In this document: piece after piece, positions 32,819-40,493 of the stretch | Position numbering within the stretch: position 1 is the stretch's first letter | Layout of the letters: every line of letters starts with the position of its first letter | Source: Armatimonadota bacterium | GTDB lineage: Bacteria; Armatimonadota; UBA5829 | DNA length: 49,104 nt | Direction: 5' to 3' | NCBI GenBank assembly: GCA_039679645.1 | Contig: JBDKUO010000045.1 | Coordinates: forward strand, 1 to 49,104 | Position numbers and translations under genes: made by a program | The notes under the pieces: generated by a model | Database searches by the model: none | What the model was told of the DNA's origin: nothing | Seen by the model: the letters and a program-made list of their open reading frames with translations, nothing else

Positions 32819-33590
32819 TCGAGTCCTGCGGAAATTGAGAGCAGGTGAGATAGTAAGCTCTTTGAAGCTGAATCTGGACAGTTCCAGGGCCGCTGAAATG
32901 GCGGCAATGGCTGGGATTGACTGCCTGTGGCTTTGCATGGAGCATGTGCCTAATGATCTTGCCTTGATCGAGAGGCAAATATTGGCGGCAAAGGCTTATG
33001 ATACGGACACGATGGTAAGGATCCCAAGAGGCTGCTACAGCGATTACATTAGGCCGCTTGAACTGGACGCGACCGGTATTATGGTCCCGCATATAATGAG
33101 CCTGGAAGATGCGAAAAATGTTGTTAGGATGACTCGTTTTCACCCACTCGGCAGACGGCCGATAGACGGCGGCAACTCGGACGGCGATTTCTGCGCGGCC
33201 GAAATGATCGAGTATATGGAATTTGCCAACCGCGAGAGGTTCATTACTGTTCAAATAGAAGACCCTGAACCCCTGGACGAATTGGAAGAGATTGCAGCCC
33301 TGGACGGCATAGACATGCTCTTCTTCGGACCCGCCGACTTCAGCCAGGGAATCGGAGCGCCGGGTCAATGGGACGCCCCCAGAATTACCGAGACTCGCAA
33401 GCGAGTGGCGGAAGTGGCCATAAAGCACGGCAAGTTTGCGGGAACTCCGGGCAGCCCTGAGAAGATTGAAGAGCTTGTTGACCTGGGCTACAGGTTCCTT
33501 CCGATGGGATCGGACGTGAGGACGCTTTCCGTTTTCTTCAACGATGTCGTATGCAAATTTAATGAGAAAGCCAGGGAATATAACAAGTAA
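32808..33590 (+). CDS. HpcH/HpaI-family aldolase
   Basis: The 260-residue product is a class II, metal-dependent pyruvate or 2-keto-acid aldolase by its motifs. These are a start of MKSSRVLRKLRAGEI, DCLWLCMEHVPND near 41, MVRIPRG near 67, the substrate region TGIMVPHI near 87, TVQIEDPEPLDELEEI and FFGPADFSQGIG (metal and phosphate loop) near 167. Family enzymes cleave or form 4-hydroxy-2-oxo acids. ATG 32808, with AAGGAGA upstream, overlaps the FAD gene end by 11 bases; the longer in-frame extension to 32523 is only a shadow of that gene. It ends directly at the start of the next gene. Confidence 0.88.
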   Translation: MKSSRVLRKLRAGEIVSSLKLNLDSSRAAEMAAMAGIDCLWLCMEHVPNDLALIERQILAAKAYDTDTMVRIPRGCYSDYIRPLELDATGIMVPHIMSLEDAKNVVRMTRFHPLGRRPIDGGNSDGDFCAAEMIEYMEFANRERFITVQIEDPEPLDELEEIAALDGIDMLFFGPADFSQGIGAPGQWDAPRITETRKRVAEVAIKHGKFAGTPGSPEKIEELVDLGYRFLPMGSDVRTLSVFFNDVVCKFNEKAREYNK

Positions 33591-35909
33591 ATGAGGGTAA
33601 ACTCCAACTGGACGTTTGTCGAAGTAGATCAAAAAATTGCCGAAGAAATGCGCTCTCTTATGCCTGAGCGCATCTTCGATACGCATGCGCATATCTATCG
33701 AATTCGTGATCTTCAGCTATCCGGCTCAAATATAATTACCCAAGGCCCGGATGTGGCAGACATTGAGCTCTGGAAGAAACACATAGGCATGCAGGTCGGC
33801 AAAAGTAAGCTGGTCGGCGGACTGTTCATGGGTTATCCCTGCATCAAAGACCTGAACGAAGCAAATCAGTTCACAATCTCGCAGGCAAGCAGCGCTAAAG
33901 ATAACAGCAAGGCGCTGCTTGTCGTCTCACCGGATTCGAGCCAGGATGAGATCGCCAAGTTATGCGAACTGCCTGTTGTACGCGGGTTCAAACCATATCA
34001 CACAATGAGCAAGCACACTCCGACTTATAATGCTCAAGTGGGCGAGTATCTGCCTGAGTGGATCTGGCGTGTCGCAAATGACAGGGGCATGGTCATCATG
34101 CTTCACCTCGTCCGATACGCTGCACTCTCAGACAAAGGAAATCTGGACTGCATCCGGCGGATGTGCGAGAAGTATCCTGATGCCAGGCTTGTGCTGGCGC
34201 ACTGCGGCCGAGGCTTTTGTGCATGCAACACAATCAACGGCATTTCGACACTTAAGGGTTTGGAAAACGTCTGGTTCGATACATCGGGTATCTGTGAAGC
34301 TGAAGCCATCATGGCTGTCCTCGAAGAGTTTGGTCCGAGAAGGCTCCTGTGGGGAAGCGATTTTCCCATATCCGAGCAGCGAGGCAAGTTTGTAACGGTC
34401 GGCGACGGTTTTGCATTTATCACGCCGGAAAGCGCAGACGAGTCTGATTCTTCATTCTGCCGCCCGGCTTTGACGGGTCTTGAATCACTGAGAGCGCTGG
34501 TGAATGCCGCGCACTCTTTCGGCTTGAACAAGACCGACTTGCAAGACATCTTCTGTGACAATGCACTGGCTCTGCTTTCGATAAATGAAAGTGATACTAC
34601 TCTCAGCCAGCAACTCTATACTCACGCAAAGAAGCGAATTCCCGGCGGTGTGCAACTGCTGAGCAAACGTCCTGAGATGATGGCTCCGGACCAGTGGCCG
34701 CCGTACTCCGGACAGGCGCGAGGCTGTGAAGTGTGGGACATAGACGGCAGGCATTATTATGACATGTCCACCAACGGAATCGGATCATGCCTGCTGGGCT
34801 TTCGCGACCCGGACGTTACCCAGGCAGTGCGGCGCAGGATCAATCTTGGTAGTATGAGCAGCCTCAATCCTCCCGAGGAAGTGGAGTTGGCTGACACGCT
34901 CTGCAAGATCCACCCCTGGGCCGAACAAGTCAGATTCGGCAGAAGCGGAGGAGAAGCCGCGGCTATAGCGGTGCGGATCGCACGCGCAACTACTGACCGC
35001 TCAGTTGTGACTATCTGTGGATATCATGGCTGGCACGACTGGTATCTTGCGGCAAACCTGGCCGAGAATGATTCACTGCGCGGTCACCTGCTTGCCGGTC
35101 TCGACCCGCTGGGCGTGCCAAGAGAGCTTAGAGGAACGGCTTTCACTTTCAAATACAATGACAGAGCGGCACTTCAGGCAATTTTGGATCAACACGGCGA
35201 AAAACTGGCCGCCATCATAATGGAGCCGTGCCGCTACAACAACCCTGAGCCTGGATTTTTGGAGTTTGTGAGGGACTCTGCGCACAAGTGCGGGGCATTG
35301 TTGATATTCGATGAAATAACTATCGGCTGGAGGCTTCACTTCGGAGGAGCGCACCTCAAACTGGGAGTAAACCCCGACATTGCCGTTTTCGCGAAGGCCT
35401 TGGGTAATGGACATCCGGTTGCAGCGATTATTGGTTCGGCAGAAGCGATGAGCGGCGCACAGTCGTCGTTTATCAGCAGCACATACTGGACAGAATCCGT
35501 CGGGCCTGCGGCAGCTCTCGCCACAATAGGCAAGATGAAAAGCGCAAATGTGGTGGAAAATGTTGCGCGCGTAGGATCGCTGATATCTGATAGTTGGAAC
35601 AGACATGCTGCAACAACCGGGCTGCCGGTAGTCGCCGGAGACGGTTACCCCTGCCTTGCCCACTTCAGGTTTGAACATAAACAGAGCGCCGAACTGCGCA
35701 CTCTCTACACTCAGCTTATGCTCGATAGAAGCTTTCTGGCAGGCTGCAGTATCTACCCCACCCTTGCGCACACTGACGATGTGATTGAGCTTTATGATAA
35801 AGCGGTTGGAGAGGTCTTCGAAGAGATTAGCCAGGCGCTTGACTCAAACACGGTACGCGAGAAGCTGCGAGGGCAACCAGCTCACAGCGGATTTCAACGT
35901 CTGCTTTGA
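33591..35909 (+). CDS. Amidohydrolase::class III aminotransferase fusion
   Basis: A 772-residue protein with two enzyme halves. Residues about 1-335 are an amidohydrolase-2 type TIM barrel: DTHAHIY with H32 and H34, VVRGFKPYH, VIMLHLVRY, VLAHCGRGF and LLWGSDFP supply the expected metal and acid residues. Residues about 340-760 are a PLP class III aminotransferase close to glutamate-1-semialdehyde aminomutase (KKRIPGGVQLLSKRPE, GRSGGEAAAIAVRIAR, YHGWHDWYLAAN, IFDEITIGWR). The PLP lysine is probably K602 in FAKALGNGHP. Each half looks complete. ATG 33591 is immediately after the aldolase stop; the operon ends here. The fusion implies the two activities act in sequence or on one metabolite, perhaps an amino sugar acid, but no reaction can be named. 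Confidence 0.85.
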   Translation: MRVNSNWTFVEVDQKIAEEMRSLMPERIFDTHAHIYRIRDLQLSGSNIITQGPDVADIELWKKHIGMQVGKSKLVGGLFMGYPCIKDLNEANQFTISQASSAKDNSKALLVVSPDSSQDEIAKLCELPVVRGFKPYHTMSKHTPTYNAQVGEYLPEWIWRVANDRGMVIMLHLVRYAALSDKGNLDCIRRMCEKYPDARLVLAHCGRGFCACNTINGISTLKGLENVWFDTSGICEAEAIMAVLEEFGPRRLLWGSDFPISEQRGKFVTVGDGFAFITPESADESDSSFCRPALTGLESLRALVNAAHSFGLNKTDLQDIFCDNALALLSINESDTTLSQQLYTHAKKRIPGGVQLLSKRPEMMAPDQWPPYSGQARGCEVWDIDGRHYYDMSTNGIGSCLLGFRDPDVTQAVRRRINLGSMSSLNPPEEVELADTLCKIHPWAEQVRFGRSGGEAAAIAVRIARATTDRSVVTICGYHGWHDWYLAANLAENDSLRGHLLAGLDPLGVPRELRGTAFTFKYNDRAALQAILDQHGEKLAAIIMEPCRYNNPEPGFLEFVRDSAHKCGALLIFDEITIGWRLHFGGAHLKLGVNPDIAVFAKALGNGHPVAAIIGSAEAMSGAQSSFISSTYWTESVGPAAALATIGKMKSANVVENVARVGSLISDSWNRHAATTGLPVVAGDGYPCLAHFRFEHKQSAELRTLYTQLMLDRSFLAGCSIYPTLAHTDDVIELYDKAVGEVFEEISQALDSNTVREKLRGQPAHSGFQRLL

Positions 35910-35945
35910 TCGATATTACGCACTGAATAGGGACAGAATTCTTAC

Positions 35946-35988
35946 ATCTGCTCAAGACAACCGCTTTACTTACTAGTCTTGAGCAGAT
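35946..35988. repeat. 13-bp inverted repeat across the FecCD gene end
   Basis: ATCTGCTCAAGAC (35946-35958) and GTCTTGAGCAGAT (35976-35988) are perfect inverted copies 17 bases apart. The right arm is inside the last codons of the minus-strand permease gene and the left arm lies past its stop. The + strand fusion gene ends 36 bases to the left, so the hairpin could serve both convergent transcripts. A T-run is lacking, so termination is not certain. Confidence 0.75.
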
Positions 35989-37021
35989 ATAAGAAGAACG
36001 GCGCGCCCAGCATAGCTGTAACGATACCGACAGGCAGCCCACTCGGAGGCAGGACCACTCGCGAGATCAAATCAGCTAGCACTGTAAGCACGGCTCCGCC
36101 TATCGCGGCAGTCGGAATGAGGATCCTGTGATCAGGCCCGAAAATCTTTCTACAGATATGCGGCACAACCAGCCCTACAAACCCGATTATCCCGCTAACA
36201 GCCACCGCAGCAGACGTGATGAGCGACGCTACAGCGATAATCACGATCTTGAGATTCTCAGTCTCGATGCCTAAATGACGCGCTGTCTCCTCACCCATGG
36301 AAAAGACATTGAGGTCTCGCGCAAATGCAAACAGCGCGATCAGCCCGAATGCGGCAAACGGAGCGGCTATACGCGTGTAGCCCCATGGATCGGCAGCGTC
36401 GAAGCTGCCTAAGAGCCAGAAAATAATACTCGACTGCACACCATCCGGGCCATGAGGCGCAAGAGCAATTACAAAACTCAGCATTGCCCACAGAAACGAC
36501 CCTACCACTATCCCCGCCAGCAAAAATGAATGAATCGATACTCTTCCGGCGGACCTGGCAAGCGCATATACGATAAACATTGCGCCCATGGCAAAAACGA
36601 ATGCGACCACAGGCACGCCATATCCGCCCGCAACCGTGCTCAGACCGAGAATAGTCGCGAGCCCCGCTCCTAAGGCTGCGCCGGACGAGACTCCCACCGT
36701 ATATGGGTCAGCAAGAGGGTTCAAAAGCAGACCCTGCAAGGCCGCGCCAGCCATCGCAAGCAAGGCTCCAACAATAAGCGCAAGGAGTGCGCGAGGGACA
36801 CGGATATCCCAGACAATGGTCCGGTCCATCTCGCTGACACCGAGGGCGCTGCCCGCCAGACCGGGCAGATGCGATCCGACAACCCGAACTACTGCGCCGA
36901 CCGGCACACTGCTCTCACCGTAGGAAACATCGAATGCAAAAGCAAGCGCAAGTAATATAAGAAGCGAAACGCATCCGATCATTATGCGTCTGAATATATG
37001 AGACTCGCCTGTGGGTTTCAT
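35966..37021 (-). CDS. FecCD-family iron/cobalamin-type ABC permease
   Basis: The 351-residue product has about nine to ten membrane helices and the family motifs IVWDIRVPRALLALIVGALLAM, LQGLLLNPLADPYTVGVSSG and FVGLVVPHICRKIFG. Proteins of this family form the pore for iron-siderophore, haem or vitamin B12 uptake. Neither the ATPase nor the binding protein is next to it, which is unusual because these are normally one operon. The start used is the ATG at 37021 (MKPTGESH). A longer TTG start at 37075 would reach the -35 region of the divergent gene. No riboswitch or Fur box could be recognised in the 98-base gap to the divergent gene. Confidence 0.9.
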   Translation of the reverse strand: MKPTGESHIFRRIMIGCVSLLILLALAFAFDVSYGESSVPVGAVVRVVGSHLPGLAGSALGVSEMDRTIVWDIRVPRALLALIVGALLAMAGAALQGLLLNPLADPYTVGVSSGAALGAGLATILGLSTVAGGYGVPVVAFVFAMGAMFIVYALARSAGRVSIHSFLLAGIVVGSFLWAMLSFVIALAPHGPDGVQSSIIFWLLGSFDAADPWGYTRIAAPFAAFGLIALFAFARDLNVFSMGEETARHLGIETENLKIVIIAVASLITSAAVAVSGIIGFVGLVVPHICRKIFGPDHRILIPTAAIGGAVLTVLADLISRVVLPPSGLPVGIVTAMLGAPFFLYLLKTSK

Positions 37022-37062
37022 GATATGCCAAGTATACGCGAGCACACGATAAAGATCAACAT

Positions 37063-37090
37063 TTGACACCACCAACCAGTCAGTTATAAT
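37063..37090 (+). promoter_or_regulatory. Strong sigma-70 promoter for the LysM-G5 gene
   Basis: TTGACA (37063-37068) and TATAAT (37085-37090) match both consensus boxes perfectly with a 16-base spacer. The ATG at 37120 lies 30 bases downstream, with AGGAG at 37108-37112. Confidence 0.85.
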
Positions 37091-37119
37091 AAGAATGGGA
37101 ATAAGTCAGGAGTAAATAT

Positions 37120-38115
37120 ATGGACAACGAGCAGATCATCCGTAACTTGCGAGGGCAGTTGCTGATTGAAAGAATCTTTTTTGCCCTCATCGCAATTATC
37201 CTCATCACCATCTGGGGCATCGGACGCCTCCATGGCGATAAATCTATAATAGTAGTTGACGGTAAACCCGTGGTATGCGTGCCGTCAGAGCAGGAAGCAA
37301 GAGGTGTAATTCAGGAAGTTAAACGCAAGACCGGCTGCGACCCCGCCGAGATCGAGTTCAAACAGGAAGTGCGCGTGGCGCGAGCGCCGGGAAATGCGCG
37401 TCCGGTGAGCCGTCACATGGCCGTAAGAGTCGTTCAGCACGTTGTCTCGCCCGTTGCGCCGAGGTGGTCGGTTATTGTGGACGGCAAGCCTATAGTTGCT
37501 GTGCCGAATCGCAAGACCGCCGGAGAAGTGCTGGAACTCGCTAAGATGAGATTCGGGCAGATGGCCAAAAACCTGGTCGAGGAGCCGCAGTTTAAGGAAA
37601 ATGTGACTGTCGATGTAGCCGCTATAGACCCTTCGCTCTACTGCAAAACAGCCGAGCAGGCCGTGAAGCTCATATTTGATTCCAAAGAACCCGTCAGAAG
37701 AGACGCAATATATATCGTAGAAAACGGGGATGTCGCATCCTCGATTGCATCAAGAAATCATCTGAGTCTGGACGAACTGTCCACACTTAACCCCGGTGTA
37801 AATCTTGCCCGCCTACAAATTGGCGATAAGATAAGGATCAAGCAGACGCAGGCGCGCAAGGCCGGACTGACGGTTATCGTCCGCGATCAGAGCGAGCGTA
37901 TTGAAAAGACTCCTGCACCCGTTCAGAGGGTATCCAGCGCAACACTTTTTGCCGGCAAGAGCGTAGAGCTGTCGCCTGGCGCATCAGGCAAACGCCAGGT
38001 GAAGGTCGCCACGATCTATGAAAATGGTTGCAAAGTCGGCAGTGAGACTATTGAAGAAGTAATTCTACACGAACCTTCACCCAGAAGGATCGCGGTAGGC
38101 ATCAAAGCCAGGTGA
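37120..38115 (+). CDS. Membrane-anchored LysM-G5 protein
   Basis: The 331-residue protein has one N-terminal membrane anchor (about 18-36, IFFALIAIILITIWGIG). Two related segments follow (IIVVDGKPVVCVPSEQEARG near 48; SVIVDGKPIVAVPNRKTAGE near 120), each like the repeats preceding peptidases in sporulation or M23 proteins. A LysM domain lies near 200-246 (YIVENGDVASSIASRNHLS) and a G5 domain near 265-331. LysM and G5 modules bind cell-wall glycans. In many relatives a C-terminal M23 peptidase or SpoIID-like domain follows, but here the protein stops after G5. It is a single gene with its own strong promoter and a strong terminator. Confidence 0.85.
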   Translation: MDNEQIIRNLRGQLLIERIFFALIAIILITIWGIGRLHGDKSIIVVDGKPVVCVPSEQEARGVIQEVKRKTGCDPAEIEFKQEVRVARAPGNARPVSRHMAVRVVQHVVSPVAPRWSVIVDGKPIVAVPNRKTAGEVLELAKMRFGQMAKNLVEEPQFKENVTVDVAAIDPSLYCKTAEQAVKLIFDSKEPVRRDAIYIVENGDVASSIASRNHLSLDELSTLNPGVNLARLQIGDKIRIKQTQARKAGLTVIVRDQSERIEKTPAPVQRVSSATLFAGKSVELSPGASGKRQVKVATIYENGCKVGSETIEEVILHEPSPRRIAVGIKAR

Positions 38116-38127
38116 TGGTTGAGGGAT

Positions 38128-38162
38128 AAACGGGGGAGCGATATAGAATCGCTCCCCCGTTT
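38128..38162. terminator. Bidirectional terminator, 15-bp perfect stem
   Basis: AAACGGGGGAGCGAT and ATCGCTCCCCCGTTT pair perfectly around a 5-base loop. The flanks give short T-rich tails in both directions (TTTCAATGTTTTC on +; TTTATCCC on -). It separates the convergent LysM-G5 gene (stop at 38115) and the C39-like gene (stop at 38173). Confidence 0.9.
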
Positions 38163-38172
38163 CAATGTTTTC

Positions 38173-39261
38173 TTACTTATAGAAACCGCACAACACGCCA
38201 TTGCCTTTGTCTGCCATTGCCTTTGTCATATCACTAATAGTATAGTATCTACTATTTCCTGATGAAGACCCCGGGTCATTACAGATAATGTAGTTCGGGT
38301 CATATCCAATAGCGGCAATATAATGACCTCCACTATATCCATACGGTCGATCCGTCAGATAGCCGGCCGTAACATGAACAAGCACCGGTCTGCCTGCTGC
38401 AATCTCGGCCTTGAGACCATCAACGGTCAACGTCGAACTATAGACATGGCTAAGGCTAAATGGCCAGCCATTGGCGGCACTGGCCAACTCAGTGAGACTC
38501 GTTCCATTCATGTCATTACCACAAGTATCGCGGCCCAGAAATGACCAGACATTTACAATGTCCTGTGTAGACGGTCCCCTTCCAAGGGCATATGCTGAGC
38601 ACATGGATAAAGACGCAGGACCGCAACTGCCCGATCCACAGCTATTACCATTGAGCGTGTAAAACTGCGACACAAACGGAACACTCAAAAATGCGGAATC
38701 AGGAGGATCCAAAGCTGAAAGTTGAATTCCATATACTTCTATCTCACCAACAAACATCCATGCCGTATTTGACGCCGTATTCTTTTTTGTCAATGTGACG
38801 GTCACAGTCTTTGCCTGGGTTGAGCCATAGTGCGTTGTCCAAGCATTTGGAAGACCTGTATTCACTTTGGTTGTGCCGAAGTCTGTTGTAATTGAATCGG
38901 GGCTGTACGTTATGGTTGGCACATTCCCTGTATTGATGCGAATGGCCCTAATATCGCAAATCGCACGCAGATTAATCACCAAGGTAACAGTCATCGTTTT
39001 ACCCCGAACACTATTCCGCCATCCGACGCAACCGTCTTCCACCCCTTGATTTGACGAGAATGTAAGTAAACCGTCCGTTATATCGGATAACGACACGCCT
39101 ACAGATGAAGCATTCTCGTCACCGTTCACAACTGTAGCAGTCACAGGCTTGCCTAAGGCAAGATTTGTTTCGGTCTCACAAATTGAGGCTGATTCGGCAG
39201 ATGAAATCGTTATCATAAGCAGCATGCAAACAATAATCCCGCAATACATCTTACACGTCAT
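38173..39261 (-). CDS. Secreted C39-like cysteine peptidase with N-terminal discoidin-like domain, copy A
   Basis: The 362-residue product has a signal peptide (residues 1-25, ending SSAESA) and a discoidin/F5-8C-like beta domain near 30-178 (LALGKPVTATVVNGDENAS; CVGWRNSVRGKTMTV). A papain-like C39-type domain follows: C213 in GSCGPASLSM, H313 in YSGGHYIAAIGYD and D329 in CNDP form the expected catalytic triad. C39-like secreted peptidases cleave extracellular or cell-wall proteins; the target is unknown. ATG 39261 has GGAG 8 bases upstream. The upstream gene encodes a clear paralogue with the same order of domains. Confidence 0.85.
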   Translation of the reverse strand: MTCKMYCGIIVCMLLMITISSAESASICETETNLALGKPVTATVVNGDENASSVGVSLSDITDGLLTFSSNQGVEDGCVGWRNSVRGKTMTVTLVINLRAICDIRAIRINTGNVPTITYSPDSITTDFGTTKVNTGLPNAWTTHYGSTQAKTVTVTLTKKNTASNTAWMFVGEIEVYGIQLSALDPPDSAFLSVPFVSQFYTLNGNSCGSGSCGPASLSMCSAYALGRGPSTQDIVNVWSFLGRDTCGNDMNGTSLTELASAANGWPFSLSHVYSSTLTVDGLKAEIAAGRPVLVHVTAGYLTDRPYGYSGGHYIAAIGYDPNYIICNDPGSSSGNSRYYTISDMTKAMADKGNGVLCGFYK

Positions 39262-39328
39262 TCATTTCTCCTTGATCCGCTTGCCACTCTCGCTCAAACA
39301 ATTGATTTAGCAATTTGTGTTATTATGC

Positions 39329-40477
39329 CTATTGATAGAAGTAACGCAGCCCGCCGGTATTGCAGCTACCATTACAATCGTCCAGTATAGCAGCCAGCAT
39401 ATCGGAATTGCTGTAGTATATCTGCGCGCCGGAAGAATTTATAGGATCGTTGCAAATTATGTGATTATCATCATAGCCTATGACAGCCACATAATGGCCG
39501 CCTCTCCAATCATATGGGCGGTTTGACAGATGCGAACAAACCACATGAACTACCATCGGCCTGCCTGCATCCAGCTCATCTTTTATCGTCTGCAGTGAAG
39601 TGATAGATACGGTTGAGACATGGCTGAGACTAAAAGGCCAACCGCGAGCAGCATTTCTGAGCTGAGTCAAGCTCGTCCCATTCAAGTCATTTCCGCATTC
39701 GTAACTGTAATCGTATGAGCTTGAATGGCCGTGGACAAACGACCACACTTTTTTGATATCGCTGACTTGAGGCGCTCTTCCAAGCGCATAGGCAGCACAC
39801 ATAGAAAGCGATGCAGGGCCGCAGCTGCCGCTTCCACCATCGGAGCAGTAAGCATCACTGAAGTGCTGTGGCAAAAATGTCACCGGCAATAACACGCCGG
39901 TGGGCGGCGGCGGTGTCTCTATAACCTTTCCATACACTTCAATCTCTCCAATAAACATCCAGTTTCTGTTTGCCGCCGTATTCGTCTTTTTCAATGTAAT
40001 AGTAACCGTTGAGGCATCTATCGTGGTAGTGGCATAGTGCGCAGTCCAGGCGTTAGGCACTCCGTTAACACTCGTGGTCCCAAATGGTGTTGTCATTGTA
40101 TCAGCCGCCAGGGTTGCCAAAGGCAGGTTCCCCGGGTTGTAGCGTATAGCGCTTATAGTGCAGCTAGCGCCCAGGTTAATCTGAACGGTGACAGTCATTG
40201 TTCGACCGCGGACGCTGTTTCGCCAACCCACACAACCGTCATTCTGCCTTTGCTCCGGTGAGATAAAAGCAAGGGACCCATCGGTTATATCAGATGAAGA
40301 TTCACCCTCATATGCCAGATTGGCGTCATTGTTCACCACCGTGACGGTAGCGGTCTTGTTTACAGCGAGATTTGCCGCAGTGGCACACCCGCTGCCAAGC
40401 GCGTCAGCGGATATACTAATGGCGAGAAATGCGCAAATAATCAGAAGTCTCAGCCATATTATTCTATTCCTGCACAT
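39329..40477 (-). CDS. Secreted C39-like cysteine peptidase, copy B
   Basis: A 382-residue paralogue of the downstream gene. It has a signal peptide (ending ISISADALG), a discoidin-like domain (NLAVNKTATVTVVNNDANLA; CVGWRNSVRGRTMTV) and a C39-like domain with GSCGPASLSMCAAYALGR, GGHYVAVIGYD and NDP. Insertions such as VHGHSSSYDYSYECGN distinguish it from copy A. The start is ATG 40477, preceded by GAGGAAT; the first ATG of the open frame (40516) lies inside the previous gene and lacks a ribosome site. It follows the secreted repeat-protein gene after 16 bases and is probably cotranscribed. Confidence 0.85.
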   Translation of the reverse strand: MCRNRIIWLRLLIICAFLAISISADALGSGCATAANLAVNKTATVTVVNNDANLAYEGESSSDITDGSLAFISPEQRQNDGCVGWRNSVRGRTMTVTVQINLGASCTISAIRYNPGNLPLATLAADTMTTPFGTTSVNGVPNAWTAHYATTTIDASTVTITLKKTNTAANRNWMFIGEIEVYGKVIETPPPPTGVLLPVTFLPQHFSDAYCSDGGSGSCGPASLSMCAAYALGRAPQVSDIKKVWSFVHGHSSSYDYSYECGNDLNGTSLTQLRNAARGWPFSLSHVSTVSITSLQTIKDELDAGRPMVVHVVCSHLSNRPYDWRGGHYVAVIGYDDNHIICNDPINSSGAQIYYSNSDMLAAILDDCNGSCNTGGLRYFYQ

Positions 40478-40493
40478 ATTCCTCAAAATTGTT

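Noticed and set aside
37022-37119. Cobalamin riboswitch or Fur box between the FecCD permease and LysM-G5 genes
   Set aside because: The 98-base gap is filled by a sigma-70 promoter for the + gene and is too short and lacks the conserved boxes.
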